From Cerrena zonata (taxonomy: Eukaryota; Basidiomycota; Agaricomycetes; Polyporales; Cerrenaceae), in the NCBI GenBank assembly GCA_038087015.1, contig JASBNA010000004.1:496001-560000 (forward strand): a stretch of DNA of 64,000 nt. Reading direction: 5' to 3'. The notes under the pieces are model-generated. The model saw only the letters and a list, made by a program, of their open reading frames with translations. It was not told the origin of the DNA and searched no databases. Of the stretch, positions 23,131-34,824 are shown one piece after another; position 1 is the first letter of the stretch; every line of letters starts with the position of its first letter. A program made the position numbers and the translations under genes.

Positions 23131-25398
23131 CTACCCTGAGTTCACCCCAGGCGACCCTAAATGCGACTGGTTGAACACCTTCAACCACCCATCTCCCATA
23201 TCCGATCTCAGAGCTTCTATCCGTGCCCTAAACGCCTCCGCCTCAGCAAACTGCTTCTTCCCATCATCCTCATCTTTCCCGTTAGTATCGGGATGCTCGA
23301 ACACAGACGCGGACGCCCGTGCTCGTCGTTTGGCAGACTTGGAAGACATGGTCGCTGAACGTCTATGTCCCATCATAGCTCGAGGGTCGAGTTCTGATGC
23401 GGATGGCGAGGGAGGGAAGAAGGAAGGGTCTTTGGTGGTGAATGGAGAGGGAGGGGCAAGTTCGGTGTAATGTCGACTATGCCGAGACTTGGGGCGTAGG
23501 GTTGAGGTGGACGGCGTCGAACTAAACGGCGGTATTGTAGTGGTAGCTGGTTCTGTGGAGGTACTCGCTACTGGTTCGTTAGTGGCAGCAGGTAAATCAG
23601 CCGCAATGGACTTTGGACTAGTCGTTCGAGCAGTGATGATCCTCGACATCGATCCACTCCTCGAACTTCCAGCCTCACTTCCACCATCCAAATCCACAAT
23701 CCGCTTATTCCTCTTCTTTCGCCCTCTCACAGCAGCCAAATTCGGTGACGGCGCATTCGAAGGAGGTCCGGATGTACTTGGTGAAGTTTTCGGACTGGGC
23801 TTGGATCCCTTCTCGGTAGCAGTACCATTTGTTGGAAGGAGGGACGGGCTACCCACAGGCACGGAGGGAGGTGTAAGGGCTACAGAGACCGGTCGTGACG
23901 ATGTCATCTGTTCTGGTGGAGGGGAAGTGAGGTATCGCTTCTCATAGAACCCGGGTGGCGACCCGTCTAACACGATACTCTTCCCTTCTTTCCAAAATAC
24001 GTCAAAGCACCGTATCCTATACCCTTCTTCTAGCTCGCAAAGAGGGTTTCCCTCCACCCACACTTCTGTAACATTCGGGAGAGTAGCTAAACGACCGATT
24101 TCAGCGCTCTCTTCGATGATGTTGTGACGCAGGTCCACGCGTTCGAGGGCAAGTAGACGTTCCAGACCACAGATGTTCTCTAAGCGATTCTTGGCAAGGT
24201 TGAGAATAGTAATGCCTCCGAGCATGGTGTAGATCCCTAGCACAGAATCGATCATGTTGTCAGCGACATTGAGTGAGACGAGGTTATAGAGAGCACCCAG
24301 GCCCGAAGGTATTGACACGAGGAGGTTAGAGGATATGTCGAGGTGGGTGAGGGATGTAAGGTGAGGTAAAGGTGATGACGGGAGGAAAGTGAGTGCATTA
24401 TCAGCTAAGCACAGATGTCGCAAGAAAGCCCACTTCAGAGAAGGCAATTCTGTAGTCTGTTTAGACTTTGGGATATTCTCGGGCGTAGGGGTATCTGGAG
24501 TTTCGGGATCCTTGTCTTCCATTTCGACATCCTCGTCTTTCTCCTGTTCCTCTGGAACAGCAGTCGTAATCCTCGTAGAGTAGAACGAACTCTGCCTTGA
24601 CGGCGGGGCCCTGGGTATCCTTCTCAACCTATCCGTGTCCCTCTGCCCTTCCCTTCGTGCCTGGTCATCCATAACAGCTCCAATAAAGATGTCAGAAACA
24701 TCTTCCAGTCCACTCCGCTTGATCGTCAAGCTCCTCAAACTCTCCGCTAACCGATCCCAGCCAATGATCGTCCTCGGATCGACATCCGAGCATTCAAGTA
24801 CCTGCAAGTTCTTGAACGCATCGAGAGGGATAGCATTCTCATTCGGAGCATCGTTGGCTAGTTCTTTGATCAGTCGAGATTCGGGAGCATGTATTCTGAG
24901 AGCAGGTAGTTTGGTGAAACTACTAAAGATGAACTTGAGCTCCGAGTCGACCGTAGGTGGTGGTGGCCGTCCCCACCAAGCAGAACCTAGTGACAGTTTG
25001 GAGACGGCAGATATGGTCGTTGCAAACGACCTTAGAGACAGAGTGTCCGACCTGTCTGCCCCATGAAATACATTGACATAATTCATTGGCCGTGAAGGGT
25101 TCTCCACCCTGACATCCAAACTGCCCACGTCAAGGCCAACAGCCTCCATCCTCATAAGCAAGTAAAACAAGTGATGCGAGTCGAAAGATAATGTCACTGG
25201 TTTGATAGATGGTGACACTTGCGACTGCGCAGGGTCAGTGGCAAACCAGCCGAGAGGGTTAAACATGGAAGTTCCGTCATTGTTAGAGGCCTTTGGACGT
25301 CGTCTTCGTGCCAAACCTGCTGCTGCGAGACCTTGTTCGTTATCACGGATAAATATTGCTATACGTCGGATATAGTCGTCGCCAGGTTCATGATCCAT
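23131..25398 (-). CDS. SDS22-like leucine-rich-repeat protein
   Basis: Intronless 755-residue protein. The N-terminal part (residues 1-270) has MDHEPGDDYIRRIAIFIRDN and hydrophobic strands of a helical domain. Residues about 315-460 hold at least six LRRs of the protein phosphatase regulator type: LRHLCLADNALTFLP, LTHLDISSNLLVSIP, LVSLNVADNMID, ITILNLAKNRLEN and LERVDLRHNIIEE, closed by a cap ending in NPLCELEEGYRIRC. The rest is Ser/Pro/Thr-rich and disordered with basic clusters. Architecture resembles fungal LRR proteins related to STK11-interacting protein; the function is not known. A short acidic insert (EEQEKDEDVEMEDKDPE) precedes the LRRs. Confidence 0.82.
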   Translation of the reverse strand: MDHEPGDDYIRRIAIFIRDNEQGLAAAGLARRRRPKASNNDGTSMFNPLGWFATDPAQSQVSPSIKPVTLSFDSHHLFYLLMRMEAVGLDVGSLDVRVENPSRPMNYVNVFHGADRSDTLSLRSFATTISAVSKLSLGSAWWGRPPPPTVDSELKFIFSSFTKLPALRIHAPESRLIKELANDAPNENAIPLDAFKNLQVLECSDVDPRTIIGWDRLAESLRSLTIKRSGLEDVSDIFIGAVMDDQARREGQRDTDRLRRIPRAPPSRQSSFYSTRITTAVPEEQEKDEDVEMEDKDPETPDTPTPENIPKSKQTTELPSLKWAFLRHLCLADNALTFLPSSPLPHLTSLTHLDISSNLLVSIPSGLGALYNLVSLNVADNMIDSVLGIYTMLGGITILNLAKNRLENICGLERLLALERVDLRHNIIEESAEIGRLATLPNVTEVWVEGNPLCELEEGYRIRCFDVFWKEGKSIVLDGSPPGFYEKRYLTSPPPEQMTSSRPVSVALTPPSVPVGSPSLLPTNGTATEKGSKPSPKTSPSTSGPPSNAPSPNLAAVRGRKKRNKRIVDLDGGSEAGSSRSGSMSRIITARTTSPKSIAADLPAATNEPVASTSTEPATTTIPPFSSTPSTSTLRPKSRHSRHYTELAPPSPFTTKDPSFFPPSPSASELDPRAMMGHRRSATMSSKSAKRRARASASVFEHPDTNGKDEDDGKKQFAEAEAFRARIEALRSDMGDGWLKVFNQSHLGSPGVNSG

Positions 25399-25902
25399 TG
25401 GTATGTTGTGTACACGGTTGTACGGTGAGTGGAGGGGGTGAAATGCGTCTTGCTTGAGGCTGGAAGCACAATTGGTGATGGCGTCACGCTGCCGGAGTGT
25501 CAGTCCCGATTTGGTGATGCAAGTTGAGCTCGGTTCCAGCAGTATTGGAAGACAGTCGTTCCTTCATATATGTAAATCTGGAAATGGGCTAAATGTGCAT
25601 TACAGGTCAAGTCAAGTGGTTTCTCCTACAACAAAGAGAAATGAGGGACGCTTATGTGGCGGTCACTGTAACACCTCGAATTCGATTTATTTGCAGTACT
25701 ACTATCAATGATTTTCTGATATGACTAAAACAGCGACATCCACTCCAAGGTCTACAAGCAGAAAGAATTACAAGTACAAGTACCTCAACAGTCATAGGGG
25801 ATAACATCGCATATATGATTTTCTTTATAATTTCTCCATCCCTATCTCCTCCTAGTCCGACTCACATTGGCAGTCCTAACACCATTACCATACGGCCGAA
25901 AA
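25399..25902. other. Intergenic
   Basis: About 500 bases upstream of the LRR gene and downstream of the lectin gene. Holds no supported gene; likely the LRR promoter. Confidence 0.4.
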
Positions 25903-26670
25903 TTAGACGAAGTTGGTCCAGAAAGACAAGGATTGGATGTATGCATCTTATATATCATACTGATTAGAATCTTCAGAGCCTATGAGACCACGAGAACGTA
26001 CCGTCTTTAGTAGTGTTGCCGGAGAAACCGACAATATTGTTGGTTACATAGAAAGGAGTACCTTTACTACCAGTGCTATCCCCATAAGGGCCTAGTTTTG
26101 GTTGTATTAGCTTGGGGACAGCGGTTTAAGTAGGGGAAGTAGAGAATAAGTACCCTTGATGGTGACTTGGCCGGTTTCCTTGTTCAAGATCACAAATTGA
26201 ACATTATAGACACTGAAGAAACGTAAGCCACATTTCTTTGCGGCAGGAATCAGCCCGACTTACCTAGTTGGTCCGTACGCGACGCTCACAGGTCCACTGA
26301 GACCGTACACACCGACAAGATAGTCGTGCTCTGAGTTACATGTCAGTTCTAAATCATATAGAAGATAGCTAATACTAGAAACCTACGGCCGAAAGGGATG
26401 TTCTCTTGTCTGATTCCCGTACTTTTGCCATGGACTCCGGGAGTAGTGCTGCCCTCGTAGTCGATAACAAGCCTGTCAAGAATCTCACCGTAGGACACGC
26501 GAATCTTGGTAATCTTCTTGAGGGTAAGAGCAGTGGGCCAGTTGCTCACTACGGGAAGAGAAGTGAGCGGGACATGAGGGTGAACGATGGTTATGCATAC
26601 CGGCCAGGTCGTCGAAGGGCAATCCTCCGGCATCGCCAAAGAGAGGGGTTTGGATGAGGCAGTTGTCCAT
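25903..26670 (-). CDS. Jacalin-type mannose/galactose-binding-fold lectin
   Basis: Predicted 162 residues from six short exons, first exon 26670-26601, stop at 25903, all junctions in phase. The protein is one beta-prism domain. Visible jacalin features are the opening GDAGGLPFDD, the strand KKITKIRVSYGEILDRLVIDYEG, the Greek-key strands YLVGVYGLSG and VQFVILNKETG, and the closing GPYGDSTGSKGTPFYV with IVGFSGN and the final strand SLSFW. There is no signal peptide, so it should be cytoplasmic, as many fungal defence lectins are. Sugar specificity cannot be told by eye. Alternative: a jacalin-fold protein that no longer binds sugar. Confidence 0.85.
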
Positions 26671-29213
26671 GGTGATTTGAGAAAGCTAAGTGTGTGGATT
26701 TGAGTCGATGTGAGTTGTAAGCCTGAGTAGAACTCTGGGGAGGGATATGTCTATGTTGACCGATATTTATACTATTCTTTCCAGCGGTTTTCGACCATGA
26801 GGAATGACCACATGAACGTATTGATCATTCCCTTTCCTGACATATCAAACTTTCTGTCTCTGTGGAATGGTAAATGTGAGAATGAGAACATACTGAAGAG
26901 GGTCACATATCTTGCTTTGGTAATGTTTGGTATCAACATGAAGCTCGTCCTGAAGACCATCGGCTCCGATTTGGTGCTATTTCTCGTCTGAGGGTATCCT
27001 CCTTTCAATGTTGCTGAAGCAAGAACGGTGGAAAATATTGTATATCGCACTTGTACACTTGTATATCGACCATGAAGCGGCAAAAGACGCCTCCAGAATG
27101 GGACTCACCCTTCTCATGGTAAATTTCATGCTCCATGTTCAAAGCTCCACCAGCGTTTCTCTCATCGTTATTTGGGGACATCTTATGAACGCTGGGGGTC
27201 AAGAATTGCGAAGTCTTGTAACATTCAATACAGTGTAAAGAATGCGTGTACGTCGGCGACCGGATGATTTACCCGAAGATGCGTGTGACAAGTATGTTGA
27301 ATGGCGCCGAGCCAGGTCGAAACATCCGAGTCGTTGGTTAAGACTCCAAGAGCCGATACATGATAAAGCCGAAGACATAGCTGACAATTGTGCTGTTCTG
27401 AGTGAGGCATATCCGTTGTAGCGACAGCCATTGACGAAATCACGTACAATCGTAAATGTGCGGATTCATTGCTCGTTTTGATGTGGTGTTGTTTAGGCTA
27501 TGGGCGTATGATTGAGGCCCGTGGGAGGCCGTTCACTGGCAACTATGCGGATGTTTTTCGGCTTCGAAAGAATTCGAGAAGACCTAATGCGTGAGGCGGC
27601 ACTCAAATGCGGCATGACGCTCCTATCATTCACCACAAATAGTGACAGGTCAGCGGCTGGATTCTCACTCCTTTGTCTGTGAGCGCACCTCACTTCCGTT
27701 ACAGAATATATACAATATTCTTCCAGACAGCTGGCAGTAGAACAACATATGTGCCTGTAGTAAATAATAGGACGCCGTGGTGATCGAAGCAGTTACTCAA
27801 TATGGAATTTCCAGGCTAAATGTGGAATTATCCTCACTGAAAACAGGCATCAATGACTACCAAGTCAGTACAATGTGCAAGGAAGGAGCACTGGCGTATC
27901 GCTCACCGTGATGTGGGGTCAGTTTATAAACGCCGAGGGTTGAAACCCTACAACATTCAATATATATATATGAAAGCATGACATCATGCGAACCGAGGTT
28001 TGGAATACGTCCAGGCAAACTGAAAATATGTAACTTGTATAGCGCCGAGCCACTGGTCGAACATACCGTTGGATCATCATTGGTAATTCCAAGATTACAA
28101 GATAAGCAGGCGCCACCGTTGGGAAGCTGAGCGGAACATATCGATCATAACCGTAGTAACAGGCTGAGACGGAACCCGGGCCCACCTAGCAGAAAAAAAG
28201 ATGAAGTTCAGACTGAAACAATCTGACATTTGTTGTCGTATCATTACAGTAGAGCAGGAGTACAATACCAAGGTCAAAGACGAAATTAAGGAGATCTATT
28301 CGCGTAGATCTGCCGAGTTCTAGTCAATTTGGGCTTTCACCCTAATCTCCATAAAAGGCGCGAAAATTGAACTAGATATACCAAGAGTCCGCGCATTGAC
28401 TTCTTCCATTGATACTCGAGGCTTTTACGACCTCGATAGTTACTTCAAGTTGAGAAACCAACTTTACCAGTAATAAAGATACCTTCTATGATCACAACGT
28501 ACTGGGTTTACTGGCACGTTGACCCCACAACAAGGCCACCATGAACGTGTTGCACATTTGCACGACTACGAGTGTGAGGCACAGGAGCAATTCTATGCTT
28601 GAGGTTCACGTCGCAAACATGGATGAGCTTGGGAGAAAATATCAAAGAGATGACTGGCTGTGTTAGTGAGAAGTTGACAATGGGCCTTTGCTCCTCCCAT
28701 CGATGCTAAAGCCATTTGTATATTCCAGGGCCTATATAAGAAGAATTTGTTGACGAAGGCTGATCGTTGATGCTGATAAACATATCTTGGGGACTTCCGT
28801 ACATCCTGCGCGGAATTTAGTGTGATATATGAGTGTATGAGTGTGCATCGTGTGGTAGACAGATATTTGAATGCTCACCACCAGGTAACAAAGCCCAAAT
28901 TCGTCAACAGATAAAATGGGTACGGTCAAGCCAATTCTTTGCACGTCAGGTTTAGTTCAGCACCAGTGGGTTAAGGTCAAAGACAACTTCAAAATGAGGA
29001 TAATAACAGAGCAAAACTAAGGAGACGGAGACCAACTTCAAGAACCTGCGTCCAACCGTATTTGGAACGGATCATGGTGTTGATCGTGGGTATGCCTCGG
29101 AGGTTGCCGAGGTGTGATCCATTACGGAGTACGCGTCCTGTACAGACTTTCTTCTCATCCGCGACCATCCATACAATACCATTAATATTTCGTTTGGTTC
29201 ATAACAAGACATC
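26671..29213. other. Gene-poor region with a diverged duplication
   Basis: About 2.5 kb with stops in all frames and only short orphan open frames. Two segments, near 27180-27390 and 27910-28110, share words in the same order (ACATTCAATA, GCGCCGAGCCA followed by GGTCGAA). They look like old copies of one sequence. No gene is supported here. Confidence 0.45.
27180..28110. repeat. Diverged direct duplication (two copies about 730 bases apart)
   Basis: Copy 1 at about 27180-27390 and copy 2 at about 27910-28110 share ACATTCAATA, then GCGCCGAGCCA with GGTCGAA-CAT, then a CCAAGA/CCAAGAT word, at similar spacing and the same orientation. Identity between the words is low, so the copies are old or fast-evolving. 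Confidence 0.4.
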
Positions 29214-30708
29214 ATGAAGCTTACTGTCAAGACCTTGCAGCAGAAGGTGTTCACTGTGAGTCTGTCGAGTACCATCTCTATATTCGATTATCAATGGCGT
29301 CATATCCAAAATATAGATCGACGCAGAGGGTACAGACACCGTCGGCGATGTGAAGAAAAAGATCCTAGAGACTCAAGGCCACCCGGTCGATAATCAGAAA
29401 CTCATCTACTCTGGTGAGTCGTTATAGCCTTCGAGATATATGCCTCGATCAAACGATCCGCAGGCAAGGTCCTCCCCGATGGTAAGACAGTAGAGTCATT
29501 GGAGATCAAGGAAAAGGATTTCCTGGTCTTGATGGTTTCAAAGGTACGTCGAATGTTATTGTAGTATGATGCAGTTATCAAGCGCTGAACTTCATATTAG
29601 CCCAAAGCCACTGCAGGAGCATCCAGTTCCTCTACTGCCGCAACTTCGAGTACCCCTACCCCAGCTCCAGCTGCTGCACCAATTGCTGCCCCTTCTACTC
29701 CCTCGACTTCCTCCGCCGCACCAGCTGCTGCCCCTCAGCCTCCCAATGCTCCCATCCTCACTCCTGCTCAAGCCGCTCCAGTCTCACCAGGACCGGAGCG
29801 CCCATTCGGTGACATGAGCACTTTCTTGACTGGATCCGAACTGCAGACTACGGTTCAGAACATGATGGAGATGGGCTTTGAACGGGATCAGGTCATGAAG
29901 GCTCTGAGGGCGAGTTATAACAACCCCGATCGTGCTGTGGAATATCTTTTCAGCGTACGTCCGGTATTATAATATTTCCCCCACACTCATAATTGAATTT
30001 TACGTTTTGCAGGGTATCCCAGCTCACCTTGAGGAAGAGGCCGCCCCACCACACCCTGCGGCCCCTCCTGCGTCTGCCCCCGCTCCTGTTGCACCTCAGC
30101 CTGCCGTAGCTGCCCCACCGCCTGTGGCGGCACCTACTGGACAACCTCAGAATCTCTTCCAGGTATGTGTTCCTTCTCCTGCAATCAGGCCAAACCGCTC
30201 ATATATCTCGGTTAGCTTGCTCAACAGCAGCAGCAACAGCAACAACACCACGCTCAACCTCATGCGCATCGTGGACCGCCCGGCGCCGGTCTTGACCTTG
30301 CTGCTCTCGAAAATGACCCCCGAGTGCAACAACTCCGTCAGGTCATGGCTCAGAATCCCGAGATGATTCAACCAATGCTGCAACAACTAGCTCAAGAGAA
30401 CCCACAACTTGCTCAGTTATTTGCTCAAAATCCCGAAGCCCTGATGGCATTGTTGGCAGGTGGTACTGGACCTCAGGTTATTCAGGTTACTCCTGAAGAG
30501 CAGGAGGCGATTCAAAGGGTTAGTGAAGCTGTCACATTCCCCTCATTCGATCGTGCATTAACATTGTTTATTCCTTCTACTCCAGTTGGAAGCCCTCGGA
30601 TTCTCCAGATCCGCCGCTGCCCAAGCCTACTTCGCATGCGACAAGAATGAAGAGCTCGCAGCGAACTACCTCTTTGAGTCCGGCTTCGAGGATGATGACG
30701 ATCAGTAG
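29214..30708 (+). CDS. RAD23: UV excision repair / proteasome shuttle protein RAD23
   Basis: Carries ubiquitylated substrates to the proteasome and stabilises the XPC/Rad4 repair factor. Seven exons (29214-29255, 29317-29413, 29464-29543, 29601-29954, 30013-30162, 30216-30518, 30586-30708) give 382 residues. Domain order is complete: ubiquitin-like domain ([13 protein letters not shown] to VLMVSK, residues 1-73), an Ala/Pro/Ser linker, UBA1 ([19 protein letters not shown]), a second Pro/Ala linker, a glutamine run, the XPC-binding STI1 domain ([18 protein letters not shown]), and C-terminal UBA2 ([21 protein letters not shown]) ending in acidic DDDDQ. All intron junctions agree in phase. Confidence 0.97.
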
Positions 30709-32111
30709 ATTTGTATTTTTAACATTTTATTTTTGTCGAAACTAAGTGTATTATTCATTGAGTCCTTTTCTGTGTTCTATAAATTGACATGAGTTCTCGC
30801 AGAAATATGGTATGATACGACCAGTATGAATCCATCTTTGTTTGTAGGTCTAGCCCAGTTCAGGAATAATACAAATTACTGGTATGGTTAGTCTGGACCC
30901 AATGATGATCGCATGTGCAAGGATCGCCACGTTTGTCATTCATTATAACCTTGCCTATACAGCTTGTAAGCGTGTATAAGCATCTATGACACATTTTGTT
31001 TTGACTTATTGTGCAGGTGGACCATTATAAGTAAACTGTATTCTACCCGTGGAGTCCACAAAGGTACGCAGCGGTGCGTAGTCAAAATTCAGGCTGTCTG
31101 TATTTACTCACCATTGTGACACACAACTCAAAGACGGCGAAGAAGTTGCTTCGGTCTTATCCAAGGTTATCTGTCAGTACTTCATCCGTGACCGAAGGAA
31201 GCCAGAGCTCATCAACGTTCATCAAGCGTAACCGTGACAATTAACGGCGATGTCTTTCTTCTGGTAGGCACAACCGACTCTCTAACCCCCCATCTACCAA
31301 TTTCCCAATTGATACCGCAGTCGCCAGAGGTTCCATGTCAGGAGAAACCCCTAAGTGTTACTGTTTGTGTTCGTGACGAGCTATCTTGGTTTGATTGCAT
31401 CTCACGATCGTGAGTTAACACAAGAGTGCTTACACTAGGACTCTGCAAGTTTATAAGTCGGCAATGGTCTGTTCTAATGTTCTTGCGAGCCGGCGGTGAT
31501 CTGTATGGCGTACTGACTGGAATAAGTGGTGTGGATAGTGCGTTCGACGGTTTAAACACGCCCATCACCGCAAATGTTCTTACATTATCTCACACTATCA
31601 CCAACATCCGGCTATTGCTATGTGACATACCTTACACGTAACATGATGCGATAGGTCATTCTAATGACTTTCTGTGCCTCTTACCATGTGAGTACAGACC
31701 TTTTCTCCGATATTCTGATGTTCAATTGTGGTCGACATGTTTTTTTTCAGGGTTCAAAATTCGAATAATCGTGCAATGTGTCGTGGATACTCCTGCGCAA
31801 AGTTTCGAAAATTTACTGGCATTACTGCAATTCAACGTAAAACATGCATCATTTCATTGTAGGGACGTATATACGTTTTAATCTCTACTAAACGAGGGCC
31901 GGGAGGAACCGGTAAGTGGTTCGACTTCCCGCACCGCGGTCTCGTTTCTGAGTGTCAGAGTGTGGAATCCAGTTGGGATCAACGCTAGCAGTTGAGCCAG
32001 CGTGAACTGTATTGAATGTTAATCACGGTTCAGGGCCAACTGGTCCGCTGACATGGGCTCTAGCCACGTTCAGGCTCTCGTATCGCTTTTAAGGTTTGGA
32101 TATTGGTGGGT
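30709..32111. other. Intergenic
   Basis: About 1.4 kb. The first 100 bases are A/T-rich, consistent with the RAD23 3' end. A 71-codon + frame (31426-31641) overlaps a 76-codon minus frame and neither has a motif. No gene is supported. Confidence 0.4.
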
Positions 32112-33486
32112 ATGGCAAGCAGATGTATTCCGGTCGAGAGTGATCCCGCACCCACCGTCGTTGGCGTTAAAAGCTCCCAAGGGCTCAAAGTAGCCCAAAC
32201 TCCCTTATCCCAAACCAACATGGACTATCTTAACGATTCTTTTGCTGATATTCTAACACCTGGCGCAGCTGACTATGTGGACTTCTCCAATGAGGTCTTC
32301 TATGGAGGGGATGGAGGGTTCATTTCCCCTGGTGGAAGTTGCGACTCGAATGAGACGACATATGTCAGTTCCCGCACTACGTCTGTCTGTGTAGGATGCA
32401 ATACTGAGCTTTTGTTAGGAGCTCACCGTTCCGACCGTAGAGATACCAAAGGAGCCTACCTCCATCGCCATGTCGACTGCGTTCAGCGCTTCTCTGAATG
32501 TCGGCGACGGAGAGTCAGACTTAGTACTCGTGTCTAAAGATGCAGTGCACTTCTTCATTCGACGGAATCGTCTGTTGAAAGCTTCAAGTAATCAGTTTGC
32601 CTTTCTCCTGGACCTCTACTTGGACCTATCCTTTCAAACTCCACTACACCCGATATATCTGACAGAGGATGCACAGACTCTGAACATCGTACTCCATGTC
32701 ATATACAACCTTTCTTTCAGACTCTATTCTCCACCATTGGAAATTCTGCTGCAAGCGGTGCAGACGCTCGGAAAGTACGGCGTCGCATTGGATCCGCACG
32801 TCCATCCCGGTACAGCTCTATATGACGACATTGTTCTCAAGATGCCTTATGAGCCTCTCGAGGTATACATTATTGCAGCTGAACACGATCTTTTCGAGCT
32901 TGCACAGGCAGCATCAGGATTTCTCCTGTCCCTCTCGCTCCTCTCCATCCCACGGCTCACATCAGCCAGGTTAAATTCCGATTATCTGACTATGCTCTAC
33001 AACATGCATCTATCACGCACGATCGTGCTACAACGTCTTGTATCCCGCCAACCCGAAGCACATGAGCCTACCTCCCACTGCGGATTCAGCGAGTACCAGG
33101 CACTGAAAGCGGCCTGGTCAGTTGCCGCTTCTGGTTTTGTTCTCGGCGCTGGTGCAGGTTAGTCCGCAGTCCCTCCGCTATCCTATGAATACTCAATTAT
33201 AAACAGATGTTTCCGCTGCCCTCATCCGTAATACGTTGGAATCGCTCAAGTTCTCTCTGCCTTGTACGCAATGTCAACAATGTGTCCAACGGCGTGTCAG
33301 CGATGTCTTGCTCAAATGGACAACAACACCCGTAAGTTCCTTCGCAATCATACCCCGATACTCATGAACTCACCGTGTTTCCTGCCTCCTGTCCAGAGAA
33401 CCATTTGCAGAGATTATCATGATTTCTTTGTCGTCCTTTCTAAACAGGAATCCGAGTCGTTCTTAGGAGCCTCACCCTATGCTTGA
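32112..33486 (+). CDS. BTB/POZ-like protein 1 (tandem pair, first copy)
   Basis: Predicted 401 residues from exons 32112-32363, 32419-33157, 33207-33331 and 33397-33486. The core (SDLVLVSKDAVHFFIRRN, LLKASSNQF) has the BTB opening pattern of a conserved D-V-x-L strand followed by the protected helix, as in the many BTB proteins of Agaricomycetes. It continues with IYLTEDAQTLNIVLHVIY, a helical tail (LEVYIIAAEHDLFELAQAAS), and a cysteine-bearing C-terminal exon (CTQCQQCVQRRV). BTB domains mediate oligomerisation and can bind cullin-3. The N-terminal 84 residues are acidic and probably disordered. All four intron positions match the neighbour at 34825. Exon 1 donor (GTCAGT) is weak. Confidence 0.78.
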
Positions 33487-34824
33487 ACACATTGTTGATT
33501 GTAAGCACTGGCACGCCTTCAATATACCACTCACTCCAGACCGGACCCAGAGGGCTAGATCCATGTACAACACGTGTCGAAAAGGAAGAGGAAAAAGCAC
33601 CACCACGGAACAATCACGTATGAACGAAGTATTTCTCACTTGTCGGGGTTTTGGGCACCTATTTTTAGATTCTACATATAATACACACACGAAGAAAAGC
33701 AAAACTATGTAACGTCGCCGTGGAGATTCTGGCACATATTGTGGTAGTATAATGATACCCCTTCCGCTGTACTGTACTAAATTCTGTTATGTGTATTTTT
33801 GTGTACGTCGCGTTTGACCATATACATATGATCATCGCGTGTCGGTTGCAGTATGACAAACAAAGACAAATCCGACCCGCGATCCAGAAGGGAATCCTGC
33901 CACTTATTCAAGCGTGGGAGAGTGAGTCCAGGTTCTGGACTTGTCCTGATTTGTCACCATGGAATGCCATACGAACTGGGCGGTACTAGATAGCTCCGAG
34001 TTGAAGACATTGCAATGCCTATAATGACTTGTTCACGACATGCACCGAAGCAGAAACGTAAACATACTCGAGTAGCCGGTAAGATTCATTCACTCCACCG
34101 CGTGTCTCCCAAAATTATGGAAGGTTGTCGCATGCGGATGCCAGAGAGAAGATAGACACAGGACGACGCGGAATTTTTAGATACCTCATGGTTCCGGTAT
34201 GTATGCATATGTCAGATAAAGGATCTGTTTATGACAATTATGTCTTGTTTGGACATGAATTGAAACCCAGCTGTCTGAATTCATCAGAATCCAATAGTAG
34301 TATTGCTGGCTCGGAGTCCTCTGCGCAGCACTTTTCGAGCTACACTTGGGTCCTGAACTACACTATGTCTGGCCACGGACTGATATCTCGATATTCTACC
34401 CTGTTCGACCCTGCCGTCCTCATCGGCTACATAAACCCAGTGCTTGCCTAATACTATACAACATTAGTAATCTTGGCACGGCGTATATGAAAGCATCCTT
34501 AGGGAAGGGATCGTCCTGTCAATTTTTCCGATTCATTTTACATCGCGATTAAGTCGCACTGACAATGAGTAGCCCTATTTCTATACGGGATTTTAGTTCT
34601 GTTAGATGAAGTCCATGAGTGATCCATGCCGCTCACCTGCACCCTATTTCTCCAATTGGGTTTCCTTACACTGACACTGGAACTGGCGTGGGTGATCATG
34701 CCTCAGAACTTTAACCATAAGCCTGAGTATCACTAATAAAACAAGACCTGTTAAGCCTTTCTTACTCATCTCGAATATTTTATCCCTCTCTGCCGCACAA
34801 CGAATCCCCCCTGCCTTGCCTGCC
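33487..34824. other. Intergenic between the two BTB genes
   Basis: About 1.34 kb with only motif-free short frames (for example 34125-34451 plus). Nothing similar to the BTB exons is visible here. A pyrimidine-rich stretch occurs near 34680-34810, just upstream of the second BTB gene. Confidence 0.4.

Noticed and set aside
31880..31960. GGTTCGACTTCC, a B-box-like sequence suggesting a tRNA gene.
   Set aside because: The flanking bases do not form the T-stem or an acceptor stem, so no tRNA fold is possible.
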